Source of the DNA: Sphingomonas sp. CCH9-E2
GTDB taxonomy: Bacteria > Pseudomonadota > Alphaproteobacteria > Sphingomonadales > Sphingomonadaceae
Assembly: GCF_001557215.1 (NCBI RefSeq)
Contig: NZ_LSJM01000138.1
Span: 1 to 8,136 of the forward strand
Reading direction: 5' to 3'
DNA: 8,136 bases
Positions 1 to 5,060 of the stretch are shown here, in pieces; positions within the stretch are counted from its first letter, which is position 1; every line of letters starts with the position of its first letter. Below the pieces are notes generated by a model that was given only the letters and a program-made list of their open reading frames with translations, searched no databases and was not told the DNA's origin. The position numbers and the translations under genes are program-made.

Positions 1-56
1 GCCGCCCTCCCCCTCCGTCGCCTTCGGCGCCACCTCCCCCTGGCGGGGGAGGATTG
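1..56. repeat. Dispersed hairpin repeat unit (CCTCCCCC family), copy R0
   Basis: The segment holds a GCC-TTC-GGC mini-hairpin and then an 8-bp stem, CCTCCCCC at 33-40 pairing with GGGGGAGG at 45-52 around a TGGC loop, followed by ATTG. Read on the minus strand it has the same order of blocks as the repeat that begins at 4659, where a CCTCCCCC stem is followed by a GGCG/CGCC hairpin and then GGAGGGG. It lies 16 bp beyond the stop of the transporter gene, so its transcript would end in a strong hairpin. There is no U-tract, so intrinsic terminator function is unproven. The unit may continue beyond the left window edge. Confidence 0.75.
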
Positions 57-72
57 AAGGCGCCGGGCCGAA

Positions 73-639
73 CTAACCCCAAAGCGTCTGGATCAGCACC
101 CAGAGGCCGATGGCGAGGAACAGCAGCGCCGCGACGATCCGGACGGTCTTCATGGGCACGCGCTTGACCAGTTCGTTGCCGAGATAGACCGCGGGGACGT
201 TGGCCAGCATCATGCCGAGCGTGGTGCCCGCCGTGACCCAGCCGACCTCCGCAAAGCGCGCGCCGAGCGCGACGGTCGCGATCTGGGTCTTGTCGCCCAT
301 CTCGACCAGGAAGAAGGCGATGGTGGTGGTGAGGAACGGCCCGAAGCGCGCGGGTTTGTCCTCTAGATCGTCGATCTTGTCGGGCACCAGGGTCGACGCC
401 GCCATCGCGATGAAGGAAGCGGCGATCAGGTAGCGGAACCAGTCGCCCTGCAGCAGCGCCGCCGCCTGTTGCCCCACCAAGGCCGCGAGGAAGTGGTTGG
501 CGAGCGTCGCGACGAGGATGCCCGCGACGATCGGCAAGGGCCGCTTGAACCGCGTGGCCAGCAGGATCGCGAGCAACTGCGTCTTGTCGCCGATTTCGGC
601 GAGCGCGACCACGGCGGTGGAGGTGAGGAAGGGTTCCAA
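73..639 (-). CDS. TMEM165/GDT1 (UPF0016) family divalent cation transporter, probable Mn2+ exporter
   Basis: This 188-residue integral membrane protein consists of two homologous halves, each of about three hydrophobic helices. Each half carries the family signature E-x-G-D-K-T, at residues 15-20 (EIGDKT) and 113-118 (EMGDKT). The acidic residues of these motifs form the cation site in the family, which includes bacterial MneA-type Mn2+ exporters and the eukaryotic Golgi Mn2+/Ca2+ transporter TMEM165. The open frame extends upstream to 960, but that extension covers the riboswitch and looks nothing like the family. I chose TTG at 639, which gives the typical N-terminus (residues 2-8 EPFLTST) and sits 7 nt after GGAG. 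The manganese riboswitch in the leader argues for Mn2+ as the substrate. The substrate is inferred from family and riboswitch; the fold assignment is firm. Confidence 0.92.
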   Translation of the reverse strand: MEPFLTSTAVVALAEIGDKTQLLAILLATRFKRPLPIVAGILVATLANHFLAALVGQQAAALLQGDWFRYLIAASFIAMAASTLVPDKIDDLEDKPARFGPFLTTTIAFFLVEMGDKTQIATVALGARFAEVGWVTAGTTLGMMLANVPAVYLGNELVKRVPMKTVRIVAALLFLAIGLWVLIQTLWG

Positions 640-648
640 GACAAGTCT

Positions 649-702
649 CCGGGCCGGGCGGATGCGAATTCCAACGACACCACGCCCCTCCGCCCAGCCC
701 GG
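649..702 (-). promoter_or_regulatory. Candidate expression platform: 13-bp stem covering the Shine-Dalgarno
   Basis: On the minus-strand transcript, CCGGGCUGGGCGG (702-690) can pair along its whole length with CCGCCCGGCCCGG (661-649), with a single G-U wobble and a 28-nt loop. The last two paired bases are the first GG of the Shine-Dalgarno GGAG (650-647) that serves the TTG start at 639. The stem therefore masks part of the ribosome binding site. It lies directly after the riboswitch aptamer and has no U-tract, which suggests translational rather than termination control. How metal binding would open the stem is not evident from the sequence. Confidence 0.5.
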
Positions 703-716
703 ACGGAAAGCATGGC

Positions 717-834
717 GCCATTGGTCTCGCCCGAACGCCGCGTGATGCGGCAGCTCCCTTCGCGCCATGGTCTCTCGACCAAGTATGTTGACGCGGAGGC
801 CCGTCTGACGACGGCTGGCTACTCCCCAGATGAC
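717..834 (-). promoter_or_regulatory. yybP-ykoY manganese riboswitch aptamer
   Basis: The minus-strand leader contains the conserved blocks of this riboswitch class in the right order: GGGGAGUAGCC (827-817), a GC-rich arm, GCGUCAACAUACUUGGUC (794-777), a GGUC-GAGA-GACC hairpin, and GCGAGACC (730-723). The ends close into a P1 helix. GUCAU-C-UGG (834-826) pairs with CCAAUGGC (724-717), with one bulged C and one G-U pair. The class senses Mn2+ and commonly controls Mn2+ efflux genes, including UPF0016 members, which matches the gene 78 nt downstream. Recognition rests on the conserved blocks, the P1 pairing and the gene context; no covariance search was run. Confidence 0.93.
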
Positions 835-842
835 TGATGCGG

Positions 843-871
843 CCCCTAGCCCATGTTGCGCCGCAGCGCAA
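843..871 (-). promoter_or_regulatory. Possible promoter for the riboswitch-transporter transcript
   Basis: On the minus strand, TTGCGC (871-866) and TAGGGG (848-843) are separated by 17 bp. The expected start of transcription, near 836, falls immediately before the first P1 base of the riboswitch at 834. The -10 match is poor, so the positional fit is the main support. Confidence 0.3.
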
Positions 872-931
872 GTTGCGCCGTCCCGCCCGCTCATGGCATA
901 CATACCGCAACCACGAAAAATGGAGAGGATC

Positions 932-1693
932 ATGGCTACTGCCGCTGTCGCACCCCGCACGATGACCGATGCCGAATGGGAGGCGCGGCAGCAGCTCGCC
1001 GCCGCTTACCGCGTGTTCGACCATCTTGGCTGGTCGGAGATGATCTACAACCACATCACGCTGAAGGTGCCGGGCGAGGATCACGCCTTTCTGATCAACC
1101 CGTTCGGGCTGCATTTCAGCGAGGTGAAGGCGTCGAACCTGGTCAAGATCGACATTGACGGCAACAAGCTCGACGACAGCCCCTACCCGGTCAACCGCGC
1201 GGGGTTCGTCCAGCATGCGGTGTTCCATCGCAACCTGCCCGATGTGCATTGCATCATGCATACGCACACGACGGCGGGGATGGCGGTGAGCAGCCTGGAG
1301 GGCGGGTTGCAGCCGATCAATTTCTACGCGTGCAATTTCGCGGGGCAAATCGCCTATCATGATTTCGAAGGCGTGACGGTGCGCGACGAGGAGGGCGCGC
1401 GACTGGTCGCCAATCTGGGCGACAAGCGCATGCTGTTGCTGCGCAACCATGGCATTGTCGCGATGGGACGGACGCTGCCCGAGGCGTTCATCAAGCACTG
1501 GTCGCTGCAGCGCGCGTGCGAGATCCAGCTGGCGACGCTGTCGATGGGCAAGCCGCTGACCGTGCCGCCCGAAGTGGTCGCGGTGCACCAGCGCGACCTG
1601 CATCTGGCGCAGGTGCCGGGCGGGCCGGGGGCGGCGGATTTTGCCGCGATGGTGCGGCTGGTGGACCGGGTGGATACCAGTTGGCGGGAATAG
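932..1693 (+). CDS. Class II aldolase/adducin family protein
   Basis: This 253-residue protein has the class II aldolase fold. Visible landmarks are the N-terminal YNHIT segment (39-43), HTH at 110-112 and RNHG at 171-174, so His110, His112 and His173 can form the usual metal site. Aligned with fuculose-phosphate aldolase, the position of its catalytic Glu73 falls on Gly91 in NRAGF (88-92). This resembles adducin-type members, so an aldol reaction cannot be assumed. I chose ATG at 932 because it follows GGAGAGG closely and gives a normal N-terminus. An in-frame extension to 830 would run antisense through the riboswitch promoter region. The protein is probably cytoplasmic. It is transcribed away from the Mn transporter and has no co-directional partner in the window. 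The substrate is unknown. Confidence 0.9.
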   Translation: MATAAVAPRTMTDAEWEARQQLAAAYRVFDHLGWSEMIYNHITLKVPGEDHAFLINPFGLHFSEVKASNLVKIDIDGNKLDDSPYPVNRAGFVQHAVFHRNLPDVHCIMHTHTTAGMAVSSLEGGLQPINFYACNFAGQIAYHDFEGVTVRDEEGARLVANLGDKRMLLLRNHGIVAMGRTLPEAFIKHWSLQRACEIQLATLSMGKPLTVPPEVVAVHQRDLHLAQVPGGPGAADFAAMVRLVDRVDTSWRE

Positions 1694-1705
1694 GCGACAT
1701 GTGTG

Positions 1706-1740
1706 TACATTCTCATTTTCGGTTGGTTTGTGAGAATGTA
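1706..1740. repeat. Perfect 10-bp inverted repeat, 15-nt spacer
   Basis: TACATTCTCA (1706-1715) is exactly mirrored by TGAGAATGTA (1731-1740). It starts 12 bp after the aldolase stop. The arms are AT-rich compared with everything around them. There is no T-tract on either side, so it is not a standard intrinsic terminator. It could form an mRNA 3'-end hairpin or be a two-half-site protein binding site. Confidence 0.7.
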
Positions 1741-1983
1741 GTTTAGCCAAATGGGTTCGTGTAGGAAAGGTGCAGCGCTGTAGGGCGCGGTTTTCTGCGG
1801 GTTTTTGGCGGTTGGGCGGGGGATGTTTGGAACGGTTTTCCGGTGTGGCGCGGTGATTCGGCGCGGGGTGGTTGGACCGGCGATGCGAACATGTCGCGGG
1901 GGAACGCGCCGTGGGTGTCGGAGCCCCAGTGTCTTTTGCTGAGGAAAATGTCGGAGGTTTGCACGCGGGTGGTCAGGCAGCCG
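1741..1983. other. Intergenic stretch with no recognisable feature
   Basis: This stretch lies between the inverted repeat and the REP units. It is rich in G and GT on the plus strand. The only open frame of note is on the minus strand from a GTG at 1964 to 1743 (73 residues, rich in Pro, Thr, Lys and Arg). It has weak third-position GC bias and no convincing Shine-Dalgarno, and I do not annotate it as a gene. I see no RNA gene or promoter. Confidence 0.6.
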
Positions 1984-2013
1984 CCGTCGCCCCGGCGCAG
2001 GCCGGGGCCGCCA
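1984..2013 (-). repeat. REP-like hairpin unit A (CCCCGGC stem)
   Basis: This 30-bp unit has CCCCGGC and GCCGGGG arms and is framed by CCGTCG and CCGCCA. Its reverse complement is identical over all 30 bp to 2107-2136 and differs from 2039-2068 at one base. It faces unit B, as in the paired arrangement of REP clusters. Confidence 0.85.
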
Positions 2014-2033
2014 AGTTTTGCGGGTAGCGCTAT

Positions 2034-2068
2034 CCTTCTGGCGGCCCCGGCCTTCGCCGGGGCGACGG
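2034..2068 (+). repeat. REP-like hairpin unit B (CCCCGGC stem)
   Basis: This 35-bp unit begins CCTTCTGGCGG and ends GGGGCGACGG, with a CCCCGGC stem and a CTTC loop. It matches unit C over all 35 bp except at position 2054. Confidence 0.85.
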
Positions 2069-2101
2069 ATGGGGGCGCGCGGGATTGATAGGGGCTCGTG
2101 C

Positions 2102-2136
2102 CCTTCTGGCGGCCCCGGCCTGCGCCGGGGCGACGG
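2102..2136 (+). repeat. REP-like hairpin unit C (CCCCGGC stem)
   Basis: This is the second copy in the B orientation. It ends 27 bp from the mccA stop codon, so it would form a hairpin in the 3' part of the mccA message and may act as a transcript end or stability element between convergent genes. Confidence 0.85.
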
Positions 2137-2163
2137 TTATTGGGCCTTCGCCACCCTCAACGG

Positions 2164-4044
2164 CTATTCCGCCTTCGCCACCTTGACCAGCAGCGCATCA
2201 ACCTGGACCTGCGCGCCGGGCGTGGCGGTCAGCGTTTCGACCACGCCGTCGAACGGGGCGAGCAGCGCCTGTTCCATCTTCATCGCCTCCAGCACCAGCA
2301 GCTTCTGGCCGGCGGTGACCACCTGCCCCTCGGCCACCTCGACCGAGACGATGCGGCCGGGCATCGGGGCGGAGATGGCGCCGTCGCCGGCGGCGCCCCC
2401 TGCCCCGCCCTCTGTGCGGTCGGCGGTGACGCGGAAGGTCGCGCCTTCGAACACCAGCAGCGCCGCGCCATCGCGCGGGTGGCGGAAGAAGTGCGAGGAC
2501 AGGTCGCCCTCGGCAGCTTCGAAGGCGACGCGGGTGCCGCTGACGCTGACCGCGCGCTCTGTCGCGGGCGCGCGGTTGAGGCGGAAGCCTTCGAGACCGC
2601 GCGCGATCAGGTAGGTGTCGGAGGACGGGTCGCTGTCGAGCCAGTAGAGCGCGTGGGTCAGGTCCGCCGCGCCGGGCAGCGGATCGATCAGCAACGCCTC
2701 GCCACGCCGCTCGATCAGCCCGGTGTCGAGCCGTGCCGCGCGAAAATCAGCGTCGCCGAGCAGGCGGTAGAGGAACCCCGAATTGGTCCGCACCGGCCAG
2801 ACGGTGAGGTAAGAGAGGTCAGCGCGCAGCAGCGCGATCGCATCCTCGCGCGTGTCGCCGTGGCAGATCAGCTTGGCGACCATCGGGTCGTAATAGGGCG
2901 AGATGGTCGATCCCGCCTCGACCCCGGTATCGACGCGCGAATTGGTGGGGAAATCGAGGACTTCGAGCTTGCCGGTGCTGGGCAGAAAGCCCTTCGCCGG
3001 GTCTTCGGCATAGAGCCGCGCCTCGATCGCGTGGCCGTTGATGCTCAGCTCTTCCTGCCGCAGCGGCAGCGGTTCGCCCGACGCAACGCGCAGCTGCCAT
3101 TCGACCAAATCGACCCCGGTGATCGCCTCGGTCACCGGGTGTTCGACCTGAAGCCGGGTGTTCATTTCCATGAACCAGATACGGTCGGCGCGCAGGCCTT
3201 CGCTGGCGTCGGCGATGAACTCGATCGTGCCGGCGCCGACATAGTCGACCGCGCGGGCGGCCTTGACCGCCGCGTCGCACACGGCGGCGCGGGTGTCGGG
3301 GTCCATGCCGGGTGCGGGGGCTTCCTCGATCACCTTCTGGTGGCGGCGCTGGAGCGAGCAGTCGCGTTCGAACAGATGGACGATGTTGCCGTGGCTGTCG
3401 CCGAACACCTGCACCTCGATATGGCGCGGGGCGAGGATGTATTTTTCGAGCAAGACCTGATCGTTGCCGAACGAGGACGCGGCCTCGCGCTGACAGCTGG
3501 CGAGGGCGTCGGCGAAGTCGGTGGCGGCGTCGACGCGGCGCATCCCCTTGCCCCCGCCGCCCGCGACCGCCTTGATCAGCACGGGGTAGCCGATGCGGTC
3601 GGCTTCGGCCTGGAGGCGATCGGGCGACTGGTCTTCGCCGAGATAGCCGGGCGTGACCGGGACGCGGGCGTCCTGCATCAGCTTCTTGGCCGCGTCCTTG
3701 AGGCCCATGGCGCGGATGCTGTCGGGGTTGGGGCCGACCCAGATCAGGCCGGCCGCCTGCACCGCCTCGGCGAATTCCGCATTTTCGGAGAGGAAGCCGT
3801 AGCCGGGGTGGATCGCCTGTGCGCCCGTCTGTTTGGCCGCCGCAATGATGCGCTCGCCGACCAGGTAGGAGTCGCGCGCGGGGGATGCGCCGATATGCAC
3901 GGCTTCGTCGGCGCTGCGGACGTGGAGCGCGTTGGCGTCAGCGTCGGAATAGACCGCGACGGTGCGGATGCCGAGCTTCCGCGCGGTGCGGATGATGCGA
4001 CAAGCGATCTCGCCGCGGTTGGCGATGAGGAGGGATTGGATCAT
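2164..4044 (-). CDS. mccA: 3-methylcrotonyl-CoA carboxylase alpha subunit (biotin carboxylase plus biotin carrier)
   Basis: This 626-residue protein carries out the ATP- and bicarbonate-dependent carboxylation of biotin and holds the biotin. The biotin carboxylase module fills about residues 1-445. It begins IANRGEIACRI (7-17), has the ATP-binding glycine loop GGGGKGM (162-168), ERDCSLQRRHQK (226-237) and the catalytic segment MEMNTRLQVEHPVTE (292-306). A linker leads to the biotinyl domain (about 555-626), whose EAMKM (586-590) places the biotin on Lys589. The length is usual for acyl-CoA carboxylase alpha subunits. ATG at 4044 follows GAGGA by 6 nt. The specific MCC assignment depends on the nearby MccB. 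Propionyl- or geranyl-CoA carboxylase alpha subunits are similar, but the partner argues against propionyl-CoA. The start lies about 1 kb from mccB, with repeats and a nuclease gene between them. Confidence 0.9.
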   Translation of the reverse strand: MIQSLLIANRGEIACRIIRTARKLGIRTVAVYSDADANALHVRSADEAVHIGASPARDSYLVGERIIAAAKQTGAQAIHPGYGFLSENAEFAEAVQAAGLIWVGPNPDSIRAMGLKDAAKKLMQDARVPVTPGYLGEDQSPDRLQAEADRIGYPVLIKAVAGGGGKGMRRVDAATDFADALASCQREAASSFGNDQVLLEKYILAPRHIEVQVFGDSHGNIVHLFERDCSLQRRHQKVIEEAPAPGMDPDTRAAVCDAAVKAARAVDYVGAGTIEFIADASEGLRADRIWFMEMNTRLQVEHPVTEAITGVDLVEWQLRVASGEPLPLRQEELSINGHAIEARLYAEDPAKGFLPSTGKLEVLDFPTNSRVDTGVEAGSTISPYYDPMVAKLICHGDTREDAIALLRADLSYLTVWPVRTNSGFLYRLLGDADFRAARLDTGLIERRGEALLIDPLPGAADLTHALYWLDSDPSSDTYLIARGLEGFRLNRAPATERAVSVSGTRVAFEAAEGDLSSHFFRHPRDGAALLVFEGATFRVTADRTEGGAGGAAGDGAISAPMPGRIVSVEVAEGQVVTAGQKLLVLEAMKMEQALLAPFDGVVETLTATPGAQVQVDALLVKVAKAE

Positions 4045-4084
4045 GGGATTTCCTCACAAGGCACAGCGCGGGGCGGGCGGGTTT

Positions 4085-4158
4085 CCGACGCCTGCGGCGT
4101 CGGCCCCTCCACCAGCCTGCGGCTGGTCCCCCTCCCCTGCGGTGCAGGGGAGGAATGG
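4085..4158 (+). repeat. Hairpin repeat cluster R1a upstream of mccA
   Basis: Three hairpins stand in a row: CCGACGCC/GGCGTCGG (4085-4103), ACCAGCC/GGCTGGT (4111-4127) and CCTCCCCTGC/GCAGGGGAGG (4131-4153), followed by AATGG. From GGCCCCTCCACCA (4102) onward the block order matches the copy at 4764-4823 in the same orientation. Only the hairpin arms differ, and they do so in a compensating way. It lies in the leader of mccA, 40-115 bp before the start codon. Confidence 0.85.
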
Positions 4159-4160
4159 AA

Positions 4161-4305
4161 AATTCCTCCCCCAGCTTGCTGGGGGAGGGGGGCGTAGCTG
4201 CGAGCAGCGATGTGCCGGGGGCACGTCGCCGCAGCGGAGCCGGCTTGCAAAGCAAGCCGTGGGCGAAGCATGGTGGAGGGGCGCGCGAAGCGCGAAAGGG
4301 CCGTC
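4161..4305 (-). repeat. Hairpin repeat cluster R1b, left border of the DUF559 unit
   Basis: This copy is inverted relative to R1a. It opens AATTCC and forms an 11-bp stem, CCTCCCCCAGC (4165-4175) with GCTGGGGGAGG (4178-4188). Further hairpins follow: GCTGC/GCAGC (4197-4208), GTGCC/GGCAC (4212-4224) and CGGCTTGC/GCAAGCCG (4241-4259). It then has TGGTGGAGGGGC, the usual end block of this family, and an AAAGGG that supplies the Shine-Dalgarno of the nuclease gene. Positions 4161-4191 are the exact reverse complement of 4792-4822. Confidence 0.8.
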
Positions 4306-4307
4306 AC

Positions 4308-4700
4308 ATGCTGAAAGGCAATGGCAAGTCGTACCGCCGCGCGAAACGGGCGCGCCGGGAGCTGACGCTGCCCGAGGGGCTGTTGTGGCGCGAGTTGCGC
4401 GGGCGCGAGGGCGACAAATGGAGGAAGCAGCATCCGGCGGGGCCTTACATTCTCGACTTTTACTGTGATCGCGCGAAGCTGTGCGTCGAGGTGGATGGCG
4501 AGGCGCATGAATATGACGACCGGCCGGAGCGGGACGCGCTGCGGGATGCGTGGCTGGCGGCGCAGGGGGTTGCGACGTTGCGGATTCCGGCAAGCGAGGT
4601 GTTGGGGAATCTGAGCGCCGTCCTGACGCACATTCAGCGCATTACCGATGAGAGATGCAATTCCTCCCCCAACGGGGGAGGTGGCACGCCGAAGGCGTGA
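4308..4700 (+). CDS. DUF559 domain protein, Vsr/PD-(D/E)XK-like endonuclease fold
   Basis: This 130-residue protein matches the DUF559 pattern. It has a basic N-terminus (RRAKRARREL, 10-19), LPEGLLWRELRGR (21-33), RKQHPAGPYILDFYC (39-53) and LCVEVDGEAHE (58-68), then a paired D/R-rich helix and the TLRIPASEVL strand (90-99). Asp50, Glu61 and Asp63 are the likely metal-binding positions of the Vsr-like nuclease fold, and Glu23 or Glu29 may complete the site. Family members are often annotated as endonucleases, but no cellular role is established. ATG at 4308 follows AAAGGG by 7 nt, and the frame stays open back to 4155 through the repeat. The last 13 residues and the stop codon come from repeat R3, so the domain itself ends near residue 112. 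It is opposite in strand to both mcc genes. Confidence 0.85.
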   Translation: MLKGNGKSYRRAKRARRELTLPEGLLWRELRGREGDKWRKQHPAGPYILDFYCDRAKLCVEVDGEAHEYDDRPERDALRDAWLAAQGVATLRIPASEVLGNLSAVLTHIQRITDERCNSSPNGGGGTPKA

Positions 4701-4726
4701 CGGAGGGGCCGCCCCGAAGAGGGCGG
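4659..4726 (-). repeat. Hairpin repeat R3, overlaps the 3' end of the DUF559 gene
   Basis: It begins AATTCC and forms CCTCCCCC/GGGGGAGG (4663-4681), then CACGCC/GGCGTG (4685-4699) and CCGCCC/GGGCGG (4709-4726). The TGA stop of the nuclease gene (4698-4700) falls inside the second hairpin. In reverse complement it matches the block order of the repeat at the left window edge (1-56). With R2 it forms an outward-closing inverted pair. Confidence 0.85.
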
Positions 4727-4763
4727 TGGACCTTGCGGGTAGCGACACCGCCGTCTGCGCGGC

Positions 4764-4822
4764 GGCCCCTCCACCACCGCTTCGCGGCGGTCCCCCTCCC
4801 CCAGCAAGCTGGGGGAGGAATT
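4764..4822 (+). repeat. Hairpin repeat R2, right border of the DUF559 unit
   Basis: It starts GGCCCCTCCACCA, has an ACCGC/GCGGT hairpin and an 11-bp stem CCTCCCCCAGC (4795-4805) with GCTGGGGGAGG (4808-4818), and ends AATT. It has the same orientation and block order as R1a. Its last 31 bp are the exact reverse complement of the start of R1b. Confidence 0.88.
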
Positions 4823-4849
4823 GAGAAGATCCAATCCGAAGTAAGCTCA

Positions 4850-5050
4850 TCAGGGACACGTATATCGAAAAGGGTCGCCCCTGCCGCCTCGCCCGTTCCT
4901 TACAATCTGCCCTTCACTTACGAGATAGCGGCACGCACCATTGACCCTTTGTTGATAGCCGTCGCCACCGAATATCTCTTGCGAAATCTCCAGTTCAGTC
5001 AGGCCTGGCACACGCCTAATCAAGTCAAGCACCTGATCGTCGATTTTCAT
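4850..5050 (-). CDS. Small hypothetical protein, winged-helix-like
   Basis: This 66-residue ORF starts 10 nt after the mccB stop, with GAGGGGG just ahead of ATG at 5050; a GTG at 5056 is an alternative start. The sequence reads as a compact winged helix. It has a first helix (DQVLDLIRRV, 5-14), a second starting TELEISQEIFG (18-28), a putative recognition helix YQQRVNGACRYLVSEG (32-47), and a Gly/Arg-rich wing (VRNGRGGRGDPFRY, 50-63). A DNA-binding role is inferred from this pattern only, and I recognise no named family. Codon use is unlike the flanking genes: four of eight arginines are AGG, and ATA, CTT, TTG and CGA also occur, which suggests foreign origin or weak expression. Co-transcription with mccB is likely from the spacing. 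It could also be a decayed or spurious ORF. Confidence 0.6.
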   Translation of the reverse strand: MKIDDQVLDLIRRVPGLTELEISQEIFGGDGYQQRVNGACRYLVSEGQIVRNGRGGRGDPFRYTCP

Positions 5051-5060
5051 CCCCACCCCC

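Larger units (their letters stand above)
4161..4822 (+). mobile_element. Candidate repeat-bounded unit carrying a DUF559 nuclease gene
   Basis: A 31-bp sequence at 4161-4191 recurs exactly inverted at 4792-4822, and the single complete gene between them encodes a DUF559 nuclease-fold protein on the opposite strand to the operon around it. The layout resembles a small element with terminal inverted repeats inserted between mccB and mccA. I could not find a target-site duplication next to either border. Similar repeat units also occur outside the candidate (1-56 and 4085-4158), so separate repeat insertions on each side of the gene are an equally valid reading. Confidence 0.35.

Noticed and set aside
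640..960. N-terminal extension of the UPF0016 transporter
   Set aside because: It would translate the riboswitch and divergent promoter region, and the residues are not membrane-like or conserved.
1743..1964. 73-residue minus-strand ORF between the aldolase gene and the REP units
   Set aside because: GTG start without a clear Shine-Dalgarno, weak third-position GC bias, Pro/Thr/Lys-rich composition and no recognisable domain.
2098..4197. 699-codon open frame on the plus strand across the whole of mccA
   Set aside because: It is antisense to a clear biotin carboxylase gene, its protein is low-complexity and rich in Arg, Asp, Gly and Val, and such mirror frames are expected from strong GC3 bias.
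4054..4593. Minus-strand open frames across the DUF559 gene and repeats
   Set aside because: Pro/Arg/Ala-rich low-complexity products antisense to the nuclease gene, with much of the length coming from repeat hairpins.
4085..4822. CRISPR array
   Set aside because: The repeats are self-complementary hairpin units in mixed orientations with variable arms and irregular spacing, not direct repeats with uniform spacers.
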